64,000 nucleotides of DNA, from NCBI GenBank assembly GCA_014706295.1, contig JACSVZ010000009.1, positions 38,929,268 to 38,993,267 of the forward strand, written 5' to 3'. Numbering within the stretch: the stretch's first letter is position 1; each line of letters begins with the position of its first letter. This document shows positions 24,441 to 35,719 of this stretch, piece after piece. Below the pieces are notes generated by a model, which did not search any database, was not told the DNA's origin, and saw only the letters and a program-made list of their open reading frames with translations. Position numbers and translations under genes: made by a program. Origin of the DNA: Lycocorax pyrrhopterus obiensis (Eukaryota; Chordata; Aves; Passeriformes; Paradisaeidae).

Positions 24441-26390
24441 CTGCGAAAATGCACTCCTTTATCACACTGAGAACTGTGAGCAGTGAGGAGCCTGAGGACA
24501 GAGCGGGACACGGGCTGAGACCTCAGGCCACGCAGTCACAGTGTGCTCTCATTATGACGCAGACATCCCAGTGTGTGGGAAAGGAAAAGGGGAGCCGAGG
24601 CAAGGCAGGGCCAGGCAAGGACTGGCACATGATTAATTGCCAGCTCCCAGATTTCACAGCTTTGAGAGCAAATCAGCTGCTCAGAAGTGCTAAAATATAA
24701 ACCCATTTTAGTCTCTGGATATTCACCCTCCATCAGGAAAGCTCATTAGAGGCTGTGGCTGGCATGAGGGGACACAGGGGACAGAGCCAGCATCGGGGCC
24801 CTGCACACCCCCGGGCTGGGGGGCCCCATCCCAGCCCCACCCCCCAGGTGCTCTGCCTTGGCCCCCAGGCTCGGTGGCGTCCCCAGCCCGGGTGTAAATC
24901 AGTGACACCGGGCCATCGAGGATGTAAATGCAGAGCTTCGGAGACATTACTGCAGTCAGAAGGCAAAGCAGGATGGATGGAAAAGGAGAGCGGGGACAGG
25001 GCAGGGAAATAGGATGAGAGAGAGAAATATTACCAGCAACATCCGAAATGCCTTGAAATATAGAGCGCTCCCAAATTTAAAGGATTCGGGTTTGAAAGTT
25101 TCATTTTACGATTTATAAGGAATTTATGTGAAAATAATATTCAAAGACTGGCACTATTTTTTTCCATAATACCAAGCTGTTAGGTGGGAAGAGAGATCCA
25201 TGGAGAACGTTAAAATCCCTTCCTGCTCCTAAACAGAGGTGGGCAGAGCTGCTGCGTGCCGGGCCCCCCAGCATCACCAGATCCATTATTTGTTTCAGTC
25301 TGCTCCACTCAGGGTATTTGGTACATCACAAGCTGGAGATTAAAGGGAGAGCCTTTCTCAAATGCAGATTAATTTTGTTTTTCAACTTCTTAAGCTTCTG
25401 TTAACACCTTTTCTGCAATCAGTACAGTATCTTTTAAGTTAATTAGTTCTGGAAAAGAATTACCAGTGTAATTTGTGCTGAGCCCTCCCTCCCTTTCACT
25501 CACCAGACAGAGCAGCCTCTGATGGAGATAAAAGGGACACTGGAGGCTCCTCCAGTGACAAGAGGTGTTCGAGAGGAACTCCGATAACATCTTCAAACCA
25601 TTTATCCCCGTTCAGCTCTGCAAATGGGGAGACAGAAGGAGTGAGCTGGAGTGAAGTGTATATTTCCATAACCTTTGGAGTTTTCTCCTGAATTATTTAG
25701 ATCCCTAAACACCCCACATTCCAGGCAGGGAGTACTGTGGGTCCTCCACAACTGCTTGCCCTTGGGTCAACTGTTCCTTCTTCTTGCCACCTTGGAAATC
25801 ATTTGTTTTATAGACGACACTGCACAAGGTTCTGTGCAGCCTCCTGTGAAGCTGAGCTGAATTTTGGGTTCCACGCAGACCTTGAACATTTAAAATGAAT
25901 TACGTGCATCGCTGTTTTGCTGCCAGCAAAGCCGGAGCTCCCACACTCTGTCTTGCCTCAGGAACCAGCCTCGGGCGGCTGAAGCCACGGGTCTCACCCA
26001 ACCTGGGGGTTTGTGTGTGTCCCTGCATTCTCACACACCACAGCTCCCCACACTCAACTTTCACAACACCTCTTTGACTCACTGTCGGGCTCAGTAACAG
26101 CAGAGATCAATTGGCAGTGCATAAATTCACCTTCAGAGCAGCCCAAAAGCTGTCACAGGTGGTTGGAACAGGGCTCGGTCTCCTCACGGAGAGCAGCAGT
26201 GACAGCCGGAATTTCGGGTGCTCCCAGCCGGGGAGAGCCCAGAGACAAACCCAGCTGCTCGTGTGAGCTCCAGCGCAGCCGCTGAGGTGAAGGTGGGTCA
26301 GGGCAGGCAGAAGGGAGCAGCAGGGCCGCATCCTGGGGGCTCCCACAGCATCCAGGGGCTTCCCTGGCTCCTAAGAATAATATATGTATT
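24441..26390. other. Unique sequence, no gene seen
   Basis: Mixed composition. A short 'aggcaaggcagggccaggc' word at 24596-24614 resembles the pentamer array at 61 kb but is not expanded. No exon or transposon was recognised. Confidence 0.4.
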
Positions 26391-26830
26391 TCAGGAAAGC
26401 TAATCCTGTTAGAAACATGCACAGAAGCAACGACAAGATTGGCTTACTCTATTAATACTTTGCATTAAAATCAATTAATTAAATCCAAATGGAAAATATT
26501 TATATTAAAAAATGTTCACTGAAGCCTGTTTTTTTCCCTATAAATCCCAAGTACGGCAGTGCCCAATCTGTCCCTCTCTGGAGTTTGCATTTAGAAGTGT
26601 GATCACTATCAACTTTCCTGCTTTCAGTGGAGGGAGGTTTATTCATAATTTGCAATGGGAAAAGCCTGGGCTATTTGGCAAGACACATTATCCAGCTGAT
26701 TCCAACTTAGTTAAGCTAAATCAGCCAATAAGCCTGGAGAAACTTTGCAACAACTGAAAAAACCAGCCTTGAGTGGGAACTGGCTGCTCTAATGGAAATA
26801 AAAGCTCTGTTAACCCATAATTAACAAACA
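26391..26830. promoter_or_regulatory. Candidate conserved non-coding block
   Basis: AT-rich, repeat-free DNA with ttaatcaattaatt-like words (26465-26482, 'aaatcaattaattaaatcc'), a caataagcctgg and acccataattaac at about 26814-26825. This is an enhancer-like style without independent proof. Confidence 0.22.
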
Positions 26831-28379
26831 CTCTAACACTGCCTTACACTACTATCCAGCCCCCCTGTCACTCTGTAAACGCTGTTTGAGTGAAGGAGGG
26901 GCTGCACTGAGCACTCAGTTGAGGACTCCACCCCAACCCCTGGACTTTCCTCACCTGCAAGGGTCAGGGCTCTATCAACATTATGGTGCAGGGTCAAAGC
27001 CAGAAAAGCAAAGAGAAAAGGGGGAAATCCTCCAGATTCCTGTTGCCACTGGGACAATCTTACTTGCTGGAAAGCAGGAACCAGCGTGGTGCTGCCCAGC
27101 CACCACAGCTCCTCCTCTCTACATCCAATTATTTTCTTTTTTAATGGAGCTACCCAACATGGTTTTGTTGCCCATTCCTCTGTTTTTCTTCAAGCTGTCT
27201 TTAGGGCTGAATTATTTTGCAGAACTGGTTGGAACTTTTTTGCATATTTGATTGTGTTTAATTGTAAAGTCAGCAGGACTGGATGTCTGGGTGCTGCTGC
27301 AGCTCACAGCTTCACTGATGAAAACATCTCTGGTGTGAGGAGCCCCTGGTGCCATCAGCACCCACAGTCTGTGCAACAAGGGCCCTCGAAATGGAACCGC
27401 CAGGCTCGGAGTGGTCCTGAGACCATGGCTGTCCATGTCCAACTCCACCCACAAAGGGCTGGGAGAGTGTTTAGGGGTGAAGGTGAGCGGTGGTTTCACC
27501 TCATTGTTCCCAGCTCACCGCCCAGCCCAGCTGGCACTGGGACCCCCTCCACCCCCTCCCTGCTCCCTGACTCCAGGCTGACGGGCTGAGTGAGCCAGCA
27601 CCCCAACTCTCCCCAAAACAGCAGTGAGGATGTCCTTACCCTCTTCCCTGATGTCCCAGCCCTGGGCTGCCAGACCCCTGCCACCGCTGGACCACACTGT
27701 GCAGGACCTACATGACCTGTAGTACGACCCCCTAGCTCAGCGTGGCGTGTGATCATTAGAGAGGAGTTATTTGATTTATTTTTTACATACTGCAGTTAAT
27801 TACACCATCTCTGATTGTGCTGATCATTTCTGCTCCTCCTCAGCCTGGTAATCAACAACCCCTCGCAGGTCTCATGGCAATGCCAGCACGCAGGACACGG
27901 TGGCTTCGTTTGTGCTTGGTGTGAAACCAGCTCAGACAGCTCCTTTGGGGTTTTTCTCCTCGATTCTCTGCCCCAGCTGGGGGATGAGGTGTTCTGTTTG
28001 TCCCCTGCCCCTGGAGATACCTGGCCAGAGAGAGGCCAGGCTGGCACAGCACAGAGGTGACGCTGTTGCCGCTCCATCGCACCCTCCGGGGCCAGAGCCG
28101 CTGGCACCTGGGGCTGCCATGTGCCTGCTGGGGAAGTTTGGGAGATTGTTTTTACATGCCTTTGCCAAGACATGAGCGCTAGAAACTGAGAAATGCCAGG
28201 AAAAAGTGAGGCTGGGAAATGAGCAGTCAGACAGCCTCTCTCTGGGTGCCTATTTTTTCCTTCAGTGAAACAGAAATGAGGACGTGCCTCCCAAAATCCT
28301 GCAGCTCGCTGTAGTTACGTACCAGGAGGGATTCCTCCTGCACTCATCACTGCTTTTTTTCTCTTCTAAATGATGCTCT
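26831..28379. other. Unique sequence, no gene seen
   Basis: A mostly GC-balanced spacer with short frames of up to 167 codons and no domain. No repeats were recognised. Confidence 0.4.
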
Positions 28380-28800
28380 GAATAACTGCCTCTATGATAT
28401 CATCTGCCGAAGTCTTTCGAATTTCTGCTTTGCATGAAAGACAAAGAATTCTCCACAATTAATGTGCTTTGAGGGTTTCCTGTCACAAGGAACGTAATTA
28501 ACTCTTTGCTGGCCCAACTAATTTCTGCATTTTAAAAAGTAGCCTGATAATGACAAAAGTGGAGCACTCAATCCACAGGATAGCCATTAACGGCGCTCCA
28601 GCATTGTGCTGGCTCCATTCAGCCCACAATTACTGTCAGGGAATGGCACTGGAAGCTGCTCCTTGTACGCAAACAAGAATACTGTTCATTAAAGGCCACT
28701 TCCAATAAAGCACAATCTATATTTGTAATGAATATTTGAGAAAGGAAATAAAATCCTGCGCTCCGAAACCTGCGATACAGTTATTATTCGTTTAAAAACA
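28380..28800. promoter_or_regulatory. Candidate conserved non-coding block
   Basis: About 420 bp of repeat-free, motif-rich DNA: gatatcatctgcc, cacaattaatgtgc, cgtaattaactc, cattaaaggcc and gtacgcaaacaag. The last resembles a forkhead core. The block sits directly left of a CR1 and stops where it begins, as expected if insertions are tolerated only outside it. Confidence 0.3.
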
Positions 28801-28944
28801 GACTTTCTCGGGGCTGACAGATGTTGGCATGGTGGAGGATACGAGGTGACTGGTGTAGGAGCTTTGAGTCCAGGGAGGAACAGCCGGGCTCAAGGTATCC
28901 AGGGGTTGAAGACCAGGCTGAGGGAAACCTACATCCATGTTAAA

Positions 28945-29330
28945 TGGGAGAGTGCTGGATGTGTTCACCTGGAGAAGAGAAGGATCCAGGGAGACCTCAG
29001 AGTCCCTTCCAGGGCCTAAAGGGACTCCAGGAGAGCTGGAGAGGGACTGGGGACAAGGGCTGGAGGGACAGCACACAGCGAACGGCTTCCCCAGGGATGG
29101 ATGGGATATTGGGCAGGAATTCCTGGCTGGGAGGGTGGGCAGGCCCTGGCACAGGGTGCCCAGAGCAGCTGTGGCTGCCCCTGGATCCCTGGCAGTGCCC
29201 AAGGCCAGGCTGGACGTTGGGGCTTGGAGCAGCCTGGGACAGTGGACGGTGTCCCAGTCATGGCAGGAGTGGAATGAGATGATCTTTAAGGTCTCTGCCC
29301 CAAGAATCCCGAGATTCTGTCCCATGACAA
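28945..29330 (+). mobile_element. CR1 LINE 3' fragment, long
   Basis: Plus-strand CR1 of about 385 bp, including the more 5' 'gttcacctggagaagag', 'ctggagagggactgggg' and 'gggatattgggcaggaattc' blocks. The tail is decayed ('gagattctgtcccatgac'). It abuts a CpG-rich minisatellite island, and the two together create an artificial 406-codon open frame. Confidence 0.95.
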
Positions 29331-29334
29331 ACTC

Positions 29335-29616
29335 GCTCTGCCGTGCGCACCGAGCGCAGCTGCGGCTCCGGCACGGCTGCTACCCCTGTCGCGGGCCGGC
29401 ACACGGGCGGTACCGGCGGGCCGGGGCGCTGGAGGGTCCCCGCTGCCCCCGACACCCCGCGACAGCCCCCGACATTCCTCAACAGCCCTCAAGAGCCCCC
29501 GACCGCCCCCGGCGCCCTCAGGAGCCCCGGGCGGGGCCGGGCCGAGCCGGGCTGGGCGGGCTCGGGTCGCTCGGCGCTTCCGAACGGCAACAGTGCCCCC
29601 TGTGGGCCGGCGGCGG
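29335..29616. promoter_or_regulatory. CpG island core with G-quadruplex-prone run
   Basis: CpG-dense DNA between a CR1 tail and a minisatellite. Seven runs of at least three G lie at 29529-29566 with loops of 1-7 nt, meeting the usual pattern for a G-quadruplex on the plus strand. No TATA box, exon or known gene was seen. Confidence 0.45.
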
Positions 29617-30330
29617 CAGCGCGGGGACACCGCGGGGAGCCCCCACAGCACCGGGACACGGCGGGAACCCCCACAGCACCGGGACACGGGACACCGGGAC
29701 ACCGCGGGTACCCCCACAGCACCGGGACACGGGACACCGGGACACCGCGGGGAGCCCCCACAGCACCGGGACACCGCGGGAACCCCCCACAGCACCGGGA
29801 CACTGCGGGTACCCCCACAGCACCGGGACACTGCGGGAACCCCCCACAGCACCGGGACACGGGACACCGGGACACCGCGGGGAGCCCCCACAGCCCCGGG
29901 ACACTGCGGGAACCCCCCACAGCACCGGGACACCGCGGGAACCCCCCACAGCACCGGGACACCGGGACGCCGCGGGGAGCCCCCACAGCACCGGGACACC
30001 GCGGGTACCCCCACAGCACCGGGACAGGGGACACCGGGACACCGCGGGGAGCCCCCACAGCACCGGGACACGGGACGGGAACCCCCCACAGCTCCGGGAC
30101 ACCGCACGAGAAGCCCCCGGCAGCACGGACACCCCGGCAGCACCGGGACCCTCCTGATAGCACCGGAACCCCCTCCCCGGGAATACGGAGACACCTCCCG
30201 GAATACGGGGACCCCTGGGAGCACGGGAGCCATCCCGGCAGCACCGGGACCCCCGGAATAGGGGACCCCCAGCAGCAGGGAGACCCCGCGGCAGTGTGGG
30301 ACTCACGGGGACTCCCCCTCGGAGCACAGA
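29617..30330. repeat. GC-rich minisatellite, about 28-29 bp unit
   Basis: The unit has the form cagcaccgggacaccgcggg followed by gagccccca or aaccccccA. About 14 units starting cag-c-ccggg run from about 29645 to 30110. Some are lengthened by extra 'cgggacacgggacac' subunits of about 8-10 bp. From about 30120 to 30330 the array decays into looser copies. Every unit carries several CpGs. Absence of stops keeps several frames open on both strands, giving Pro/Gly/Thr/His-rich or Arg/Cys/Gly-rich conceptual peptides without biological support. Confidence 0.93.
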
Positions 30331-30682
30331 CACCCCCCGCCCCCGGTTACTGGTTTCTTTAAAAACTGGGGTTGGAAAAGGTTTCAGGAAAACGTCTGAT
30401 CCATCCTGACATTTACTGGGGTCTGACTTGACTCTGTGGGTCCCGAGGTTTTCATGCGCAAGAAAATTCCAAAGAACTCCAGACTTTAAGGAAAGCATTG
30501 AATTTTGTGGGAAGAACAGATCCCTTAACGGAGAAGTCAGAGCATTTTGCACAAGTATTCTCTGGCCATGTGTGTTGGTGGAGTCACCAGCACTGGAGGG
30601 ATTGTTATGCTACTTTTTGAATATATAATTATAGGAGTGGATAAATCATTAAAATAAAAATGTGCAAAAAGATATTGACTAC
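30331..30682. other. Unique sequence, no gene seen
   Basis: A short AT-leaning spacer between the minisatellite and the next CR1. Nothing was recognised. Confidence 0.4.
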
Positions 30683-30996
30683 AACTCCCTGGCTGGAGGG
30701 TGGAGGTGAGTGGGAGTTGGGCTGTGCTCCCACCTAACAAGCAACAGGAAAGAGGAAACGGCCTCAAGTTGTGCCAGGGAAAGTTTAGGTTGGATTTTAG
30801 GAAAAATTTCTCCTCTGAAAGGGCTGTCCAGCCGTGGCACAGCTGCCCAGGACAGGAGTGGAGTCCCCATCCCTGAAGGGATTTTAAAGCCGTGTGGATG
30901 TGGCACTTTAGGGACACGGGTCGGTGGTGGCCTTGTGCTGGGGGAACAGCTGGACTCGATGGTCTCAGAGGGCTTTTACAACCCAAATGATTCCCC
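30683..30996 (+). mobile_element. CR1 LINE 3' fragment, divergent subfamily
   Basis: The diagnostic words 'aggttggattttaggaaaaa', 'cagctgcccaggacagg', 'ggacacgggtcggtgg' and 'ggactcgatggtctcaga' place it in another CR1 lineage. The tail has decayed to 'acccaaatgattcc'. Confidence 0.87.
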
Positions 30997-31379
30997 AGCA
31001 GGAGCAGCAGAGGAAAGTTCTCATTCTGGCATCCCTCTGGGACTGGTCAGGGGCTGGCTTTGCCTTTGCCCGAGGTGGGTTTGACGGCAGCTGGGAGTAA
31101 GAGCCAGGAATCGCCCCCTTGTCCCTGCTGAAAAGTCATTAAAGCTGAACAGGCAGAGCCCTGCCGGTGCTCGGTGGAGGTGCAGGGGGGGCTGTGCTGC
31201 ACTGGTGGGAGCTGACCAGATGAAAGAAGAAGGCCAGGAACAATTCCTGACCTGCAGTTTGTAGACCCGAATATACAGAATGGCCAAAGAGGGGAATTTC
31301 TAAGGTCACAGAGAAATTCCAGCCCAGGGAGGGAAACAGTAACATGGCAGGAGGAGGGATGGAGTAGCTTTCCCTGCTA
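30997..31379. other. Unique sequence, no gene seen
   Basis: Mixed composition, no repeat or gene recognised. Confidence 0.4.
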
Positions 31380-31940
31380 CAGGAGTTATTCCCAAAATAA
31401 CTTTTGTTTCTCCAGTACCAAAACTATATTTAGTTAAGACTTTACAAGTGAAAATCTTAATAATCATGAAAAAGAGAAGTAAAAACGTTATTGACCTTGT
31501 TAAATCCTAACGTGGCTATTTAACTTAATGGCACTGCACATGCTGATAAATCCCATGGGATCCCTCCTCCTTTCTCCCTAGTGGGATAAACACGGTTTGT
31601 CATGGTGAGAGAACACTCTGTAGTGCAGGAATAATCAGAACATATTCTTGGATCCAATTTTCTATCATTTACTTTTTGCTGTCAAACAAAAGTAGAGCCC
31701 AGTACCCAATTTGGTCACGGGTGGAAGGAGAATTAGCCCTGTAACGCAAACAACTTTCAGAGGAAAAAGTTGAGGAGCTGCAGCCTGCATTAACTCCCAT
31801 TGTTTGCTGCCCTCACGGATGCCATGAAAGGATTTTGATTTTCATTATTATGTACTTTGCATGTTGCTTGTATTAAATCAATGGGCTACTTCCCTCCTTG
31901 TTTCCCTGCAGCTGATCTAAAAGGCCTTTTGAAAGGAGCC
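31380..31940. promoter_or_regulatory. Candidate conserved non-coding block
   Basis: AT-rich unique sequence with tcttaataatcatg, ttaacttaatggc, cattgtttgctgcc and ttttgattttcattatt. SOX-like (cattgtt) and homeodomain cores are combined. It is inferred from style only. Confidence 0.22.
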
Positions 31941-32610
31941 TGGCCTGGTGCAGACAAAGACTGATTCTTCATCCCCTGACATGTCACGCCACCAAATGGG
32001 TTTTGTGCACTCTGTCAGTGTCTTAATCCGAGCGTCACGCCAGCCCGCAGCACCTGCCCGCTCCCAGACCCCTTCCAGCACTTCATCCTTCAACTTGTGT
32101 ACCTTGGACAGACACCGCGATGAGTGCCGATAACGCCGGAGATTTACATGTTTCTGTCACCGCCTGCATTTGTCACACGTCAGCCCACCCGGAGCCGGGG
32201 GAGAGGAGGGGAGAGGCGGGAGCAGCTCTGGTTTGCTCTGGCCCTCGGAGATCTCTCCTGGGGGGTTTCCCGTGCTGGCGTGGGCTGGCATTCGGGAATG
32301 GAGGGGTCTCACCTGATAAACGGGCAAGGAGGGCCCCGAGGGCAATCCCCATCCCCTCCTCAGCCCCCTGCCCGCACGGGACTGGGCACCGGCGCTGGGA
32401 GCCGGCCCTGGGCTGGGGAGGGATGGCCGTGCCAGTGCTGACCCCCCGGGCCAGGGTTCCCCGGACGGACAGGAATGCGCCCAGGGGCTGGAGGTCACAC
32501 AAAGCCCCTGAGGGGCTCCAGCCCCCCCCGACTCTGCCGCCCTCCTGCTCCTGGCAAACCCCAGATCACCTCTGTGTGTCACCTCTGCGTGTCACCTTGT
32601 GCCCTTTGGG
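31941..32610. other. Unique GC-rich sequence, no gene seen
   Basis: The DNA is GC-rich with moderate CpG content (32180-32500). Overlapping frames of up to 192 codons end in the purine tract to the right. No domain was recognised. Confidence 0.4.
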
Positions 32611-32878
32611 ATGGGAGTGTTGGGGTTTTGGGAAAAGGGGAGGAAAAAGGGAAAAGGAAAAGGGAAAGGAAGGAAAAGGTAAAAAAAAGATAGGATAAGG
32701 ATAAGGATAAGGATAAGGATAAGGATAAGGATAAGGATAAGGATAAGGAAGGAAAGTGAAAGGGAAAAAAGGGGAAAGGGAAAAGGAAGGAAAAGAAAAA
32801 GGAGGAAGGAGAATAGGAAAGGGAAAACCAAAGGGGATAAAGAAGGGAAAGCATAGGAATTAGGTATAAGGATAATCA
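32611..32878. repeat. Polypurine tract containing (GGATAA)9
   Basis: About 270 bp of almost pure purine on the plus strand. Nine perfect GGATAA hexamers lie at 32693-32746. Their flanks are irregular ggaaaa/gggaaa runs that look like decayed versions of the same composition. Near-mirror purine/pyrimidine DNA like this can form triplex structures. Each unit carries a GATAA word, though the preceding G makes a poor GATA-factor site. Confidence 0.95.
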
Positions 32879-32880
32879 TC

Positions 32881-32940
32881 GAATAGAATCACAGAACTAT
32901 TTAGACTGGAAAAGACCTCCAAGATTGTTACCCATCACCA
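32881..32940 (-). mobile_element. Short CR1 tail
   Basis: The minus-strand CR1 terminus reads 'gaatagaatcacagaact' then 'ctggaaaagacctccaag'. It is only about 60 bp and directly abuts the polypurine tract. Confidence 0.82.
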
Positions 32941-33929
32941 CCTTGTCACCTTGAGGTGGCCTGACCGTGGCATGGGGCATCCACATGGGACTCACAGCCC
33001 TGGGTGCAGAGTGCCAGGTCAGATGGACACAAACATCCACCGGGAATGGAAGAACAGAACGCCAGGGGGAAAATTCCTCAGGGCTGAGCACCTGGGATGT
33101 GTTTGCAGCACCTTACCTAAGACCCCGAATGCTGGCAGAGCAAACGGCCGTCCGGAGGGACAGCACTAACTCAGCTTTTATGCCTTTATGAGAATTCCAC
33201 CAAACTCCCTTCAGGGCTTTGCCTGTCCTGTGTCCCACCAGCCCCTCAGCGCCTCCTGGACCATTGTCTCCCGAAATGCGGAGGCACAGCCAGCGCTGCT
33301 CTTTGTCCGGCATCCAGTTTGTCTGGCATCTGACATTCGCAGCGCCGAGGGCTCCCGGCCCCGCGCTGTGCCACCGCATCCTCGTCCTGACCCGCCGCCA
33401 AAAAGCCGAGCAGGGCGTGCCAAGAGGGGCGAGCGGCTTCGGAGCCAATGGCTGCTGCCTGGAGAAATGGAATATGCTAATCCAGAGGCTTTAGAAATGG
33501 GAATGCTAAGGAAGAGGTGTTCTGGACAGGCTAAGATATAAAGTAGAAGATTTCAGGCTTGTCCCAGCCTGGCTCCCGAATGCCGGAGTTGCAGCAGTGT
33601 GGACTCTGCGCTGGGCTGCAGCTGGGAAAGGTGTAAATTACACCTGAAATGGTGGAACTGAGAGCAGAGCAAAGCACAGCACCGGTTCCGTGGGACTGCA
33701 ACGCTCACGTGGGATCACTCCAACACCTATTTTAGAGTACATTATGCAATACATAAAAAATAATGATTTTGAGACAAATTAAGCCATAACAGCATCAAAT
33801 CAGTTTGTCTACACAGTTAATATGTTGATTAATGTCCTGTTAGGACTGAGACACTCATTTTTATGTCATTATTCAACTCAGTGTTTTCCCTTAGCTATTG
33901 AATAAAAATGTAATTATTGCTCTCAATTA
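32941..33929. other. Unique sequence, no gene seen
   Basis: GC-richer to 33430, AT-rich beyond 33720. The segment 33720-33900 has ttattcaac/aatgattttg words but no firm element. No gene was seen. Confidence 0.4.
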
Positions 33930-34412
33930 CCAGAGAACCATGGAATGGTTTGGGTTGGAAGGGGCCTTAAAGCTCATCCTGTTCCACCCCCTGCCATGGC
34001 AGGGACACCTCCCACTGTCCCAGGCTGCTCCAAGCCCCGTCCAACCTGGCCTGGGACACTGCCAGGGATCCAGGGGCAGCCACAGCTTCTCTGGGCACCC
34101 TGTGCCAGGGCCTCCCCACCTTCTCAGCCAGGAATTCCTTCCCAATATCCCATCCATCCCTGCCCTCTGGCAGTGGGAAGCCATTCCCTGTGTCCTGTCC
34201 CTCCATCCCTTGTCCTCAGTCCCTCTCCAGCTCTCCTGGAGTCTCTTTAGGCCCTGGAAGGGGCTCTGATGTCTTCACAGAGCCTTCTCTTCTCCAGGTG
34301 AACATTCCCAGCTCTCCCTCTGGATGCCATCCCTTCTCTCCAGCGTGGTGACTGCACCGCACACCTTGGTGTCACCAGCAAAGTGCTGACGGTGCCCTCG
34401 CACACTGAGCAG
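33930..34412 (-). mobile_element. CR1 LINE 3' fragment, long
   Basis: Minus-strand CR1 of about 480 bp, one of the longest here. From the tail-proximal 'accatggaatggtttggg' it passes through the 'ggatccaggggcagcc', 'ccagctctcctggagtc' and 'cttctccaggtgaac' blocks to 'accttggtgtcaccagcaaa', a more 5' CR1 sequence. It has no intact coding region. Confidence 0.95.
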
Positions 34413-34437
34413 GGTTCCCAGGAGGATCTCACATCTG

Positions 34438-34460
34438 GTTTTATTTTATTTTATTTATTC
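34438..34460. repeat. (TTTTA)n microsatellite
   Basis: Four or so TTTTA-type units, slightly interrupted, immediately beyond the 5' end of the preceding CR1. Confidence 0.8.
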
Positions 34461-34644
34461 ACTGAAATTGTAACTGGCCTCCGAATGTCAAATAGTTACT
34501 CAGAAAAAATAGCTGTTGACATTAAAAATAATGATGGCCTATTTCAAGATTCATTCTCTTTTTAGACTTAATTGCTAATTTAGTTGCTAAGTTGAGAGGT
34601 AGAGACCCTTGAAAACAAAATGAAAGAAAACTTGGCAATTCTGG

Positions 34645-34710
34645 GTCAATGGCTGGACTCGATGGTTTTTAGGGATGTTCCACTTATTTCCTAAATAATC
34701 TATGATTCTG
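34645..34710 (+). mobile_element. Short CR1 tail
   Basis: The words 'ggctggactcgatggttttt' and 'aataatctatgattctgc' mark a decayed plus-strand CR1 end of about 65 bp. Confidence 0.75.
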
Positions 34711-34890
34711 CAATAATTTTTTTAGCAGTCTTGTATGGGAGAAAAGCTAAGGTGGTTTCAATTTTTTTATTATTTTTGATACTTTTTCAGGGTCTTTTAA
34801 TTTAATCAAAGTAAAATGAAAATAAATATGTAACAGCCCTGTTTCTTTTTGATGCCTCACTCCAGACAGAGTTTTTTTATAAGGAATTAA

Positions 34891-34950
34891 AGGTTGGACT
34901 CAATGACCTCGGAGGTCCTTTCCAACCTTAATGATTCTATGATTCCATGA
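34891..34950 (+). mobile_element. Short CR1 tail
   Basis: The sequence 'ggttggactcaatgacctc' followed by 'ttaatgattctatgattcc' is a plus-strand CR1 terminus of about 60 bp. It lies 180 bp from a similar tail, so the two may be independent insertions of the same subfamily or a tandem duplication. Confidence 0.85.
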
Positions 34951-35719
34951 GTTGCACAAAGCGTGCAGATTCAAACCACCTGCAGGAGCATCTTTGGATG
35001 CTCTTTTGAAGAGCCATAAAAAAGGGGGAAAACCTGTATTCCCCAAATAAAAGTGTATCCTCTGGGGGGCCTAAACTATTCAAGAACTTCCTAGCTGTCC
35101 TGACCATTCCCAGCATTTTCCTGCCTGGCCCCTGCCAGATGCTTTCCAGGGCTTAGGATGTCTCCAGGGAGAGCAGGGGGTATCGGCACCCATCCCACTG
35201 CTGCCACCCTTGGTGCTGGACTCTGACCAGTGCTCACCAGCACCAGGAAAAATCTGCCCTGCCACTGCCTCCTGCCTCTCATCCCGGCACAGGCAGAGCT
35301 GTGGGTGCACAGACGCTGTGGAGGAGGTATCAGGTCTGCTTAGCTTGATTGAGAAAGGTTAATTACATGTGAAATGAGACTGGGATTCAGACTGTGTTTG
35401 CTCTAGATTTTGTGTAATGTTATATCAACACTGGGATTCTCTGTTATTCTATTAACAAAATAAATTCATTTTGTTTGGTTTCATTTTACTGTTGTTTTAA
35501 TCCCACTGAACATTTATACTGTTATTTAATTTTACTAAACATGTGTGGATAGTAAAATACCTACAGAATTAAACTACCCAAGGATATTAAAGTGATCCAG
35601 TTCTCATGGAGATTTGATCTGCTAATTAGCCACACCAATTTTATGGATCATTGCAGCGCACTTAAAATGTATTGTTATATGTTCATAATCTTTCCTTAAT
35701 GAGCTTTTATTGAGAGCAC
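34951..35719. other. Unique sequence, right half AT-rich and motif-dense
   Basis: The segment 35340-35700 is repeat-free and AT-rich. It contains gctaattagcc at about 35620-35630, ttatggatcattg and ttaatgagc, so it could be part of a regulatory element together with the CpG island to its right. No gene was seen. Confidence 0.35.

Noticed and set aside
24596..24620. Second pentamer array like that at 61 kb
   Set aside because: Only about four imperfect units occur, too few to call an array.
28937..30157. 406-codon open frame on the plus strand
   Set aside because: It joins a CR1 fragment to a GC-rich minisatellite. Comparable long frames exist in other frames and on the other strand, so the lack of stops is a property of the repeat unit.
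32693..32746. GGATAA array as a telomere-like or GATA-factor array
   Set aside because: It is not TTAGGG-related, and the base before GATAA is G, which disfavours the WGATAR consensus.
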